Of a DNA stretch of 64,000 nucleotides, positions 10,701 to 21,753 are shown in pieces. Both the position numbers and the translations under genes were made by a program. The stretch comes from Pleodorina starrii (lineage: Eukaryota; Chlorophyta; Chlorophyceae; Chlamydomonadales; Volvocaceae), in assembly GCA_030267565.1 (NCBI GenBank), contig BRXU01000022.1:950001-1014000 (forward strand), in the 5' to 3' direction. Position 1 is the stretch's first letter. Each line of letters begins with the position of its first letter. Below the pieces are notes generated by a model. That model was not told the origin of the DNA and searched no databases. It saw only the letters and a program-made list of their open reading frames with translations.

Positions 10701-13611
10701 TATCCCACTCGGGCCTGACCGCGCTGGCCTTCCCCCACATGACCGCATTGGGCCCGCAGCCGCGCGGAGAGCTGGGGTCGCCGCCGCCGCCGCTGGCGGC
10801 GGCGGCGGCGGCGGCAGGCCGCCGACGGGCGCGAAGCGCCGCCCTGCGGCTGCCATCGCCGCCGTCTCCGTCGCCATCCTCAGCAGCGGCGGCGGCGGCT
10901 GCAGTTGCTTCGTTGGACCCGGTGTTGCTGGACAAGGCACCCCAGCTGACGCTGCGAGTGGTGCTGTGCGAGTGGGACGCGCAGGGCAGGCCGGTGGCGG
11001 TGGCGGTGGTTCCGGAGCGTACGGGTTTGGATCCGCCAACGCACACCACGACTCCGGCCATGGTGGCTGCTGATCCTGAATCTGATTCTGATTCTGGTGC
11101 TGGTTCTGGATCCGCTACGCCGCTAATCGATGCAGAGCCGCCGCCGCAGGCGGCCTTGGCCGCCCCGCCCGCCAGTAGTGGCGGCGGCAGCAGCGGTTTC
11201 GGAGCCGCCGCCGCCGCCGCCGCGTCCCGGCCTCGGGCCCAGCCCCCCGTCCGGCTGCGGGTTCCTGCGGCGGCGGCGGCGGCGGGTCGTGGCGAGCAGC
11301 AGCGGCGGGTGGTGGTGCTGGGGCCGGGCGGCGGAGGTTCCGACACGCGCGGCGCCGCGGCGGTGGTGGCGGGGAGCCTGGCGGAGGGACGGCGGGTGGC
11401 GGTGGCGGCGCGGGGGCTGGGGGCGCTGCTGCGGCTGCCGGTGGTGGTGTTCCGGGCGCAGGGCCGGATGGGCAAGGTGGTGGATGCGGAAGTGGGCTGG
11501 AGGAGGGAGGGGAGGCAGACGCGGAAGGCGCTGGTGTTTACGGTAAGAAGGGGTGGGGGGGGTGGGGGGGGAGGGTGAACGCCGTGTACTGCCGTGTAGT
11601 ACTGCCATGTACTGCCGTGGTGGGAGATGTGGGGTTTGTCGTAGAGGTGGGTTGCTTGCGGCCGAAGGAAAGGGGGTATGGAAGGGCTTTGGTGGCTGGG
11701 GCAGTGTGAGGGAGTAGGGGGGCAGGAGGGCGTCGCGGAGTACGTTCGGGGAGTGAGTGGTGGCGAGGATGCGTTTCATGCGTTCGCGCCGATGTGTCGT
11801 ACGCAAGCGGCCGTACGGTATTGCAAGCTTGAGGCATCATTGCGTGCTGTAGCGTGCGCGCACCTGGGAGCTTGGGCCCGTTGCCGTTCTTGTCGTCCCC
11901 GCCCCGCCCCCACTCTCTGCATACATGCATGCTTTTCTTTGGCGTGGCGGCGGGGCAGATGAGTGGAGGCAACGCTCTGTCCGTCTCTGCTTTGCTTTCC
12001 GTCTCCCTCCGTGTCCCCCGCAGCTGCATACCGCTGAGCCCGCTGAGCCAGGCGCCGGGGCAGGAAGAGGAGGAGGAGCAGCGGGAGGAGCAGGAGGAAG
12101 GGTGGCGGCTGGGGGGGAGGCTTCGGCGGAGGGCGGTTCATTGGTCGCTGAGGTGCGCCCCGCTGAGGTTGCGTCCGTGGTTGGCGGGAGGGCGGGAGGG
12201 AGGCAGGGAGGGAGAGGGAGAGGAGGCAGGACGCGGAGGCCTGTACGGCAAGATGCGCGAGTTGCCGCACGGCGGCTCCGGAACCAGTCCAGTGCCGCGG
12301 GTCCCAACACCTCCATTCTTCCACCCCTCCATTACTTCTTCATTCATTCATTTATCGCCGCCTCCGCTCCTTCCTTCATTCACTGCTGTTCCGTCCTCAC
12401 CGCCCCCCCACCCCCCCACCCCCACACCCCGCCCCCCGCTGCCTCGCAGGTGTTTTGGCTGCCCCTCTCCGCCCTCCAGCACCACCTCCACTCCCTCCCT
12501 GGACCCCCACCAGAGCCCATCATCACGCGCTCCGCCAACCGCCGACTGCTGCCGTCCAAAGCCGACCATTATGATTACGAGGACGACGACAACAACGATG
12601 AAGACGGTGATGACGACGAGGAGGAGGAGGATGGCGGCGGCGACGGAGGTGGAGGAGGCGGCGGGGGCGGTGGTGACGGAGGCGAGGAGGAGGTGGAGGA
12701 GGATCAGCGGCACGTGCAGGCCGCCGCCGCGGCGGCGGCGGCGCAGTTGGCTCGGTACGGCACCGCGACGCTGGAGGGCAGTTCGCCGGGGCGGCGGGTG
12801 ACGGCGCTGCTGGCGGCGGCGGGCTTGTCGGCGGGGCTGCGGAGCGCCGCCGGGCTGACGGTGCTGGTGCGGGTGCCGCCGCCGCCAGCAGGGGTGCAGC
12901 TGGGGCAACAGGGGAAACAGCGGGGGCAGCAGCAGCAACAGCAGCAGGCGGAGGAGGGGCGTGGGCAGCAGCAGCAGCGGAAGGCCGTCGAGGGCGCCCA
13001 TGGGAAGCCCGTAAGTCGTACATGGGGTCGTACATGTAAAGGAAGGGGGGGGCGGGTGGGGTGGCTACATCGGTACGACCCGAGAACGTGAATGTGGGCT
13101 ACCATTGTGCACATTGGTGGTGGGGGTGGTGGGGTGGGGGCTGGGGGGTAGGGGGGTAGGTGGTCTGCTGCGCCTCTCGTTCGTGAGATGGTTAGCCCCC
13201 ACAGGGAACCAGAACGGCCTGTCTGCTGTTCCGTCTGTTGTTCTGCCTACATGCCTACCTGCCTGCCGTTCTGCCTGCCTGCATGCCTGCCTGTGGCGTA
13301 AGCCCTGACATCGTATCATGGCACAGGAGGGGTCAACCCTGGCTGCTGGCGGGGTCCACCCGGAATCTTCTATGCCTCAAAGCCGCACGGAATGTACCCG
13401 CCCTCCCGCCCCCCTCCCCATTTCCCTCCCCCCCCCCTCCTTTCACCCCGCGGCCCTACACTAGTCGCCCGCCTGGCGGCCGCCGCCTCCTCGTCGCTAC
13501 CAGCTGCTGCTCGCCCGCATGGACCCACGGGTCGGCCGGCTGCAGCTGCTGAGGCCGGAGGACCTGTCGGAGCTGAGGCGCGCGGAGGCGACGCGGGCGG
13601 CGCAGGAGTAA
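7754..13611 (+). CDS. Large Q/A/G-rich protein with repeated SpoVS/Alba-like modules
   Basis: Model: exons 7754-11542, 12450-13010 and 13465-13611, all joined in phase 0, about 1498 aa. Donors are GTAAGA and GTAAGT. The last acceptor (CTAG at 13461-13464) restores the frame exactly to a short conserved-looking end. Residues 1-630 are low complexity, with poly-Gln blocks. Residue ~933 onward (from nt ~10552) aligns without gaps to the bacterial SpoVS pattern: V-x-A, two helices, G-x-A, G-x-x-A and a terminal Pro. Weaker copies lie near 645-775 (split by a Q/D/G-rich insert), 1185-1250 and 1346-1405. SpoVS belongs to the nucleic-acid-binding Alba superfamily, so a nucleic-acid role is inferred, not shown. 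An acidic D/E run follows the third module. The start codon is uncertain. An extra exon beginning near 12024 is possible. Confidence 0.6.
13215..13292. repeat. CTGCC/TGCCTACC-type microsatellite in the last intron
   Basis: Irregular CTGCCTGC / CTGCCTACATGC repeats inside the last intron (13011-13464) of the Q-rich gene. Confidence 0.6.
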
Positions 13612-16135
13612 GGTGGAGTGAAGCTGTCGGAAACCCCCGGCGGGCGTCAGCGTCGAGCGGCGGCACAAGGGCCGTGCTGCTTCCGCGGCGGCAGGCAACA
13701 CGGGGGGCCACTTATGCGACAGACAACGATACACTGACCCACACACGGGAGGGAGGGAGGGAGGGAGGGAGGGAGAGCTGCGTCTTCAGGTTTAGGAGTC
13801 TTAGGGTGGAGAGGGACGTGACAGTGGTTTTTGATAAGAGATGCACATGCAGCGTCGCAGTCTTCGCCGGTGCAATACAAAGGTACAAAGGGGGGCCAGG
13901 CACAGTTTCTTGTGTTGTGACTTCTGAGCGATGTAGGTCCCGTAACGAGTCAGATGGCGCAGCGGTGTCAGCTGTGTCGGATGGGCGCGCCGGTGCGAGT
14001 GATCGGATGCAAGTTTGCCGTAATGGCCGCCGCTGTGGGTCAGCATCGGGCAGCGAACACCATTCCTCCGCTCTGCTCTTCGCGGTATTCGCTGTATTTG
14101 CGGGATTCGCGGGTATCCTAGCGGCGCCAGCTGATGCCGCCGCCGATCGGGACTTGCCACGAGACCCGACCCACCTGTCAGCAAAGAAGCTGAATCTGAA
14201 CATCCGACCAGCTCCGATGACAGCTCTACTTTTGAGTACAATCAGTACCAAAACCCAGTTGCAAATGGCCAGGAGGGCGAGAAGTGCGGGGAGGGAGCAC
14301 AGGCGGCTCCAACGTGTATGTACGGCAGTCACCGCCACGGTGCGAGTGGACGAGCAGATGCGCAAACAAAAGAAACACGTGTGTGTGTAGCTGTGTACGG
14401 TAGCCCAGCAGGGACGCCAACATCGATGCTCTGCAGCACCCCACGTCTCGCCCCCACCGGGGCGCCTCCCAACAGTTCAAGAATCGTTACTGGCGGTGCA
14501 TCTCTAGGCACCCGGGCCTTATATTATAACTGCGTTCCTGGGCTGCCTCGTTCGGCTGCTTCCCACTCAGCGCCCCACCCTGCTGGGCCCTGGGGGGAGA
14601 GAACTCCCGTTGGGCCGTTGGGCTGACGGGTCAACCCCCGCCCCCCGTAGCTAGGCGATAGGAAGCCCTCCTCGGGCTCCTCGGGCAGGAGCGAGCTGGT
14701 TGGTTTCCTGGGGGGGGGTGTCCCGCACCGGGCACCGCACGTCCCCATCTCCCCATCCCTCACCGCCCTATCCTTGCTTGCACGTTGCACCCCCTTTAGT
14801 CCCGCCCCGAGCTCTTATATGGCCCGTATGGACATCTAGATCCACACCCACGGGTTGCTTGCAATGCAGTGCAGGCATCCTTCGCTGACAAGATGGGGGA
14901 GGATTCCCACTTTTCCAGCCCCATCCCTTCCCAGCCGCGCCGCGGCAGCCCCTAGCTCGCACCGCTAGCGCTGCAAACCCGTGTATTCTTTGCCTGGTGC
15001 CGCTCTGCGTGTGTGCTTTGAAACAGCTACGTGGTTGGGTTATCCTGCGTCAGGCTTGCCACACAGATTGTGCGTTTGTGTAAGATACATGATGCAACGG
15101 GCGGTGGGGCGGATGCCTGCCATGCCCCCGATCCGGTGCCGCTTCCTGATGATCCTGGCCGAGGCCTGACAGCGTTGTCGACAACATGCGCGATCGTGTA
15201 AAGTATATGTTTTGAGATCCTTCCTCAGCTCAGTCTCTTCCTAAGCTTGATTGCATGTGCGGAACAGGACGCGAGCGGAACAATGGGAAGCGGATGGAAG
15301 ACGCCGCGGGGACTGGAGGGTGTTCCACATCGCTAACTGTTCACCGTGAATTGGAAAAAAGTATTGATTGTGATTGCATTCTTATTTACAGCTACTGGTT
15401 TTCCGCCACGTTGATAAATTGATCAAAAGCCGCGACCCGCCGGATCGCGTATGGGAGCGCCTGGGAGCGCAGCAGGAACGTGAATGGATCGGTGGCACAG
15501 TGGATCCACCACAAAGTAAGCTTACAGGTTGGGCGTATTCTCTTGGGTAGCTTGGAACCTTGGATACGTTTTTCGTATGTTCTGGCTTGCAACTGAATAT
15601 CGTTATGGCCGTTCGTTTGATACGAAAGGTAGACCAGGGCTTGCCGAAGCAGCCCAATCAGCCTGGCAGTTGCAAGAGAAAAATGAATTCAACCATTAAT
15701 ATTAGTATTAACAAAATTCCATGAAGTCGGGAAGGCGTAGTCGTATGAAGGAAGCTTCAGTCGCCTGTCCGTCCGTCAGACTGGATAACCGTACCCGGTA
15801 CTTGCCATGCGTGCAACGTATATATATGCTTAATACATATATGGATAAAGTGTCATAATCAATAATCATATCTAATCTGCATTACAGTGTTACCCTTGGC
15901 TGTTCCGGGCCGGAGGCATCACAATTGGCGGAAGCGCAGAAAAGATTAACTTGTCACAACTAAACAGCATTTACGCACATCAAGTAGCGTTCTCAACCTG
16001 CTGTCCTGGTAAGTTTAATGAAGATTGGTGCTCTGTCTCAACGACGGGAATGTCGACAGCATTTGTACGCCCTCGGACCGCGGAGTAACTTCGCATTGTT
16101 TACACACCTACCACAGATTTACAATACACACCAAG
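13612..16135. other. Long intergenic / 3' UTR region, no gene supported
   Basis: No exon chain with coding character was found. It holds a (GGGA)n stretch at about 13749-13776. A TGTAA at about 15077, a canonical volvocine polyadenylation signal, would give the Q-rich gene a ~1.5-kb 3' UTR. From about 15340 on, AT content rises towards the promoter of the following secreted-protein gene. Confidence 0.4.
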
Positions 16136-18188
16136 ATGGCATCTAATTGGATGCCAGTTGCGGTTGCGCTGATCGCCCTTCTTTCCATCGGTGAGACTTT
16201 CTCCGTGCGCAAAACCTGCCTCACCGGCAGGTTGAGTTCTATGTGCCACGCTACGCATGTATTGCACCTTTGTCAAAACTTTGCAGGAAACCGGCCCTGT
16301 TTTGCAACCTGGCTGAAGCCCGTTCTCGTTTTTTTCTGGGTACCTCCGCATGTGCAGTAAAACATTTCGTTACCCGATCATTGCAGGGACGTTTGCGCGT
16401 GAGGATGGCAAGGGCAGGGCTGGTGCTGAGCCCCTCTCCCTCGCCAAGCCTTCGGAGGGCAACGAGACCCACCCGCCGCGGCCCGACAACGAGACCCACC
16501 CCGCCCACCCTCCCCTGCCCTACAACGCCAGCCGCCCGGACTGCAACGGCACGAAGAACTCCACTGAGGGCGTCAAGGGCGGCCACGGGCGTGGTCTGCT
16601 GGGCAAGGGCGGCGAGAAGGGTGGCTTTGGCGGCGCTTTCCCCAAGCCTTCGGAGGGCAACGAGACCCACCCGCCGCGGCCCGACAACGAGACCCACCCC
16701 GCCCACCCTCCCCTTCCCTACAACGCCAGCCGCCCGGACTGCAACGGCACGAAGAACTCCACTGAGGGCGGCAAGGGCGGCCACGGGCGCGGTCTGCTGG
16801 GCAAGGGCGGCGAGAAGGGTGGCTTTGGCGGCGCTTTCCCCAAGCCTTCGGAGGGCAACGAGACCCACCCGCCGCGGCCCGACAACGAGACCCACCCCGC
16901 CCACCCTCCCCTGCCCTACAACGCCAGCCGCCCGGACTGCAACGGCACGAAGAACTCCACTGAGGGCGGCAAGGGCGGCCACGGGCGCGGTCTGCTGGGC
17001 AAGGGCGGCGAGAAGGGTGGCTTTGGCGGCGCTTTCCCCAAGCCTTCGGAAGGCAACGAGACCCACCCGCCGCGGCCCGACAATGAGACCCACCCCGCCC
17101 ACCCTCCCCTGCCCTACAACGCCAGCCGCCCGGACTGCAACGGCACGAAGAACTCCACTGAGGGCGGCAAGGGCGGCCACGGGCGCGGTCTGCTGGGCAA
17201 GGGCGGCGAGAAGGGTGGCTTTGGCGGCGCTTTCCCCAAGCCTTCGGAGGGCAACGAGACCCACCCGCCGCGGCCCGACAACGAGACCCACCCCGCCCAC
17301 CCTCCCCTGCCCTACAACGCCAGCCGCCCGGACTGCAACGGCACGAAGAACTCCACTGAGGGCGGCAAGGGCGGCCACGGGCGCGGTCTGCTGGGCAAGG
17401 GCGGCGAGAAGGGTGGCTTTGGCGGCGCTTTCCCCAAGCCTTCGGAGGGCAACGAGACCCACCCGCCGCGGCCCGACAACGAGACCCACCCCGCCCACCC
17501 TCCCCTTCCCTACAACGTCAGCCGCCCGGACTGCAACGGCACGAAGAACTCCACTGAGGGCGGCAAGGGCGGCCACGGGCGCGGTCTGCTGGGCAAGGGC
17601 GGCGAGAAGGGTGGCTTTGGCGGCGCTTTCCCCAAGCCTTCGGAAGGCAACGAGACCCACCCGCCGCGGCCCGACAACGAGACCCACCCCGCCCACCCTC
17701 CCCTGCCCTACAACGCCAGCCGCCCGGACTGCAACGGCACGAAGAACTCCACTGAGGGCGGCAAGGGCGGCCACGGGCGCGGTCTGCTGGGCAAGGGCGG
17801 CGAGAAGGGTGGCTTTGGCGGCGCTTTCCCCAAGCCTTCGGAGGGCAACGAGACCCACCCGCCGCGGCCCGACAACGAGACCCACCCCGCCCACCCTCCC
17901 CTGCCCTACAACGCCAGCCGCCCGGACTGCAACGGCACGAAGAACTCCACTGAGGGCGGCAAGGGCGGCCACGGGCGCGGTCTGCTGGGCAAGGGCGGCA
18001 ATGTCTCCTCCGCCCCCAAGCCCCCCGCTGAGACTCGCAATGCCTCCCCCAAGCCCTCCGCCGACTCCCCGGCCGGCAGCCGTCCGCCTGCTGCTGCGGG
18101 AGGTCGCGGGGGCCGCAAACTCCTCCGCGACACCGCTCAGCCCCAAATGGAGGATACGCAGCTGCTGCGGGTGGAGCAAGATGCGTAA
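16136..18188 (+). CDS. Secreted tandem-repeat glycoprotein A (8 x 66 aa units)
   Basis: Two exons, 16136-16190 and 16387-18188, spliced GT-AG in phase 1, 618 aa. Exon 1 plus the first codons encode a classic signal peptide (MASNWMPVAVALIALLSIG...), so the product should be secreted. The mature part is eight near-identical 66-aa units from nt 16446. Each has five N-glycosylation sequons (NET, NET, NAS, NGT, NST), one Cys (PDCNG), a Pro/His/Asn-rich half and a Gly/Lys-rich half with RGLLGKGGEKGG. The last unit is truncated, followed by a Pro/Ser/Ala tail with GGRKLL. No known enzyme domain. An extracellular-matrix or cell-wall role is inferred from secretion, glycosylation and Pro-rich repeats. 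Its paralogue lies 3.6 kb downstream on the same strand. Confidence 0.8.
16446..18000 (+). repeat. 198-bp coding tandem repeat, 8 units
   Basis: Eight head-to-tail units of 198 bp (units begin AAGCCTTCGG at 16446, 16644 and so on). They differ at only a few mostly synonymous positions, such as ccc/ctt Pro variants, GTC versus GGC in unit 1, and GTC for GCC in unit 6. Because 198 is a multiple of three and stops are absent, other frames on both strands are also open. Confidence 0.95.
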
Positions 18189-21100
18189 TTAGCGGAATGA
18201 AGTTCGGAGAGGCTTCGGCTAGCACGTCGACTGGTGAGTGCAGCCCGCGGGGATTGCGTCCGGTGCAGCTTATAGCTGGTTTCTGAGTTGTTCTTTGAAC
18301 GTTTCTTCGTATGTAGCTAACTTGAGTGGCAGCTGGGTTTTTCGGTTGCCCGGGTGGTTCATTTGTAGCTCTGCTGCCGCACGTGAGAGTGGTGGCGGTG
18401 TGTCACGGCGGGACGTACAGTCCTACACGCATCACTTGTTATGCCATGCCGCGCGCCTCACAATATTCCATGTATGCATGTTTGACTGTTAGCCCAGAAC
18501 ACACCTACCTGCGCGTGCCTGTGCCTACACTGCCGCTGGTCACGCATGTGCAATCCCGACCACGAACGCTTTTGCTTCACGCCATCTTCACGGCAACCTG
18601 CCTGCTGACAAACACAAAACCCTTACCTGATGGCCTGCCGGTCGTCCCCCCCATCCCCACGCAGGCACGCGGCCAGGTTTAAGACGCGCGTCTCATTCTA
18701 TGCTTGAATGTGGCTGCTAACCTGATACGCTAACCTGACCTGCCGGATTGCTGCTTGCTGGACTGCGCGCGTGCTTACGGAAGCGCTGGGAGCTGTGGTT
18801 GGCGTGACGATCGAGGCCGCATTCGCTGATTACCACCCGCCCCGTGAGGATCACTCCTGTCCTGTCCTTGAGGGGCCGGTGCGGGTGGGGATTGCGAACA
18901 AGAGTATACCTGCCCGCTGGTTCGGGAGGACGCTAGGATCGCGGTTTCAGCATGCGGAGTTGCAGCGTTGGTTATAATGGTTAGTTGTTGCTGTGCTGTG
19001 CTGTGCTCGTGGTCTCGAGCGACATTATTGGGCTGCAGAGCGTGAGGTGGTGTGGCAGGAGGGGGAGCGGAACGTACGGCACCCAGGGCTCTTTTGCGAC
19101 ATCGATTATTAGTAATATATTTCGCTGGCTGGCTTTCAATGCCTCATTGCCAGATTATTACGGCGTGAGCCTGCGTTCACAATGTGCGCACAATTTCCTT
19201 TGCGTCGCATTTTTTCAATTCGTGCGCTCACACGCACTTATCTTAGCTGCAGAGTTTCGTCGCTAGTTGATCGCCCGACGACGCTCCTCTTTCTCTGCCC
19301 GCGGGGGGACACGTCGAATTTCACTTTTCGCGCCGCTACTCATTCCTATCTTATGACACCTTAGATCATTTTGGGTGAGGCAAACATTGAAGCATTGTGC
19401 GGCGGGTTGCGCGGGCGGCTGCTGGATGAGCCCGATGGTGGTGTGAGATGGTAATCGATTTACCAGCCCGTCACGCACGTGTCGTCCGCCGGCTTGCGCG
19501 TCTGTGTCCGGCAGTGTCCTGGCTGCCTGATACTTCCTGAGCAAGGAAGCAGGTTTCATTACCGCGCTGGTTATTTCTTATGGCTTTTTCTTCGCGATTG
19601 CGGTCCAGTTCTATCTATCGGGAGCATTAGTCTGGCTGCGGGCGTTGGTTGCACACGGGCAGGCATCGCTCGTGTGCGTGTGGTTTCTCTAGGGTATTTG
19701 GGGTGTTTAGGGGGCGGGTTGGCCAGTTCGCGTGATGCATCATATGGCGTTGCCGTACTGATGCCGCACGTGTTCTTTGGCATTTTTTATTATGAGGACG
19801 TGTGTGATCGAGACAAGAAAAGCACCCGTTACAGAGATGCTTCGGTCAATCAACCCGGTGTAAATCCGAAGGCCGTCCGGTCTGATCTGCGCATGTACGA
19901 CATGGTCTCAGCATGCACTAGCGCCTTGCGTCACGGTCTGGCACCGACGCGGCGCTGCTTCGTTTAGAAGGTTGTGTAAAAACATCGAGCTTGCTTGGGT
20001 CGTGGATGGGTTTCGGGCTTTCGGTATCTCCGATATGGCCGCACGGACGGATGGCCGCACGGCCATCCGTCCAAACGGTTTGGCACCTATGGAAACGTAC
20101 GTAAGTACGACACGGGGGCGTTAGCTGCTCTCAACCGCTTCTCTGTAGCACACATCTCTCTCGTATTGGGCATACTTCCCAGCAGTGTACTAGTGGGATG
20201 AGGTGCGCTGAAGAGGGACGCGATCGAGGGACCGCCTGTTTCGCTTCCAGGGCATCCACACGGCGACAACTCCGGCCATATCGTTCGCTCGGCATGTGCG
20301 AATGCACTTGATTAAGCCAATAACGGAAGGGCCGGGGTGGCGAATGGCAAACCTCTGGAAGCAAATGAGCGAGGGAGCCGAAAGGGACGCTCTTCTTGGC
20401 TCGAGAAGGTTCAGAAGCGGGCGGGCTCTTTGTAATAGCGCGGCATATTCGCCAAGGTGCACGTCCGCTGTCGCATTAGGAATCGCTTCATTATTGACGA
20501 GGGCGTGGCGAGGTACCTCGGATGAGCGCGCGCCTGCCAACCGCGGGGTCCTTTTCCCTAGTCCGGAAGCAGGCTTCATTCCCCGATGGACGCCGGCCTG
20601 CGCGATAGCGTCGGCTTTGCCGAACACGAAGTACGGTAATCAGACAACGCCCGTTGCCTTTGAGTGTTTAACGTCAGCATCTCCTTCAGTGAGGCAGGTT
20701 CAGCATATGTCGCGATGGCTTTCATCTGTGTCTTCTGGTCCCACAAAGCATTCGCATGTGTTCAGCAGCCTTGCTTATCCTAGCACCGACCGTGCGTTAA
20801 GCTGCTGTTCTACCCCATCGAGTACATGTTTGCATTGTAACGGCGCGTTTTTTGTTCCCAAATCTTTACTTTGGCATTGCATGTGTTCGTGTCAATCATC
20901 CGGTAACAATGGAAGTAAGGTTGGACCTGGTTGGAAGTCTGGACAGACCACCAATGCTCCGACTTTCAGTTCTATAACCAGAAAAACGTATAACCGTAAT
21001 CCTTTGTTCTTATAAAAATGAATTGGCGAATCATGTATCGGAAACTTGCTGAGGTTGATTGGCGTGGACCGAGAGCACGCATTAGTCATTATAGGAAGGG

Positions 21101-21753
21101 CAAGCTCTCGTTTACACAATACAGGCATAAATAAACACGCTGTAGATAATACAACAAATAAAATGCTTATATGGTGTTGGCGCATTGCTCAAAATGAAGT
21201 AAGCTAGAAAAGCCTTGGCTCAACCCCACAGTCAAATTCTATGGAAATCCAGTGCTCAGTCAATGTAACATGCATTATTATTTAATAATTATTTGATGAA
21301 TGATTGCCTGTAACAAAAGAATCACATTCTGTGCAGCCCACTGTCCAGGAGTCGGACATCTGGTTCGTAGACGGCACGCGAAGGACGCCTTTCGTATGCG
21401 CCTCTTCACTTAAGGAAGCAATGTTAATATATTATATCTGATATATAAAGTTTATTGCTTATATATAGATTACCATTCATTGCTCAACGGCGCATTTTAC
21501 GTACCGGCCAGCGACTGCCTGTTGCGATTTAGGGCTCCGTGGGACTTCTTCACACTCTTGGCGTGGCAGCTTCACAGGTATGAACGTATTACGGGTTAAA
21601 AGGGCTTCAGCCTTGCTTCAACCTCGCTGCAGTCTGCACTTGGTGAATTGAATTTAGATGCTTCCTGTCGCCCGGCTAGCAAAGTCGCCAGGTTAGCATA
21701 ATGTCCCCATCCCTCGCATCGTACAGGCCACCTGAGCTAAACTACCTCCAAGC
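18189..21753. other. Intergenic region between the two repeat-protein genes, no gene supported
   Basis: About 3.5 kb with GC falling towards 21000-21500, where it is AT-rich. TGTAA motifs at about 19858 and 19975 could end the transcript of gene A. A perfect 12-bp hairpin occurs at 20045-20072. No spliced coding model, RNA gene or recognisable transposon domain was found. Confidence 0.4.
20045..20072. repeat. Perfect 12-bp inverted repeat with GCAC loop
   Basis: GGACGGATGGCC (20045-20056), loop GCAC, then GGCCATCCGTCC (20061-20072). GC-rich perfect stem in an otherwise featureless intergenic region; role unknown. Confidence 0.7.

Noticed and set aside
12024..12320. Additional exon of the Q-rich gene after CCCCCGCAG at about 12023
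   Set aside because: A good acceptor exists and the frame is open, but the flanking exons already join in phase without it and no convincing donor was found. Left as an alternative only.
16243..18192. Long open frames on both strands over the gene A repeats (about 640-650 codons), including an Arg/Thr/Pro-rich plus-strand frame
   Set aside because: They arise because the 198-bp unit is a multiple of three with no stop in those frames. Only the frame with a signal-peptide exon in phase gives a coherent protein with sequons.
18771..19967. Several 60-160 codon open frames as small genes
   Set aside because: No conserved motif, splice structure or paralogue. They fit random open frames at this length.
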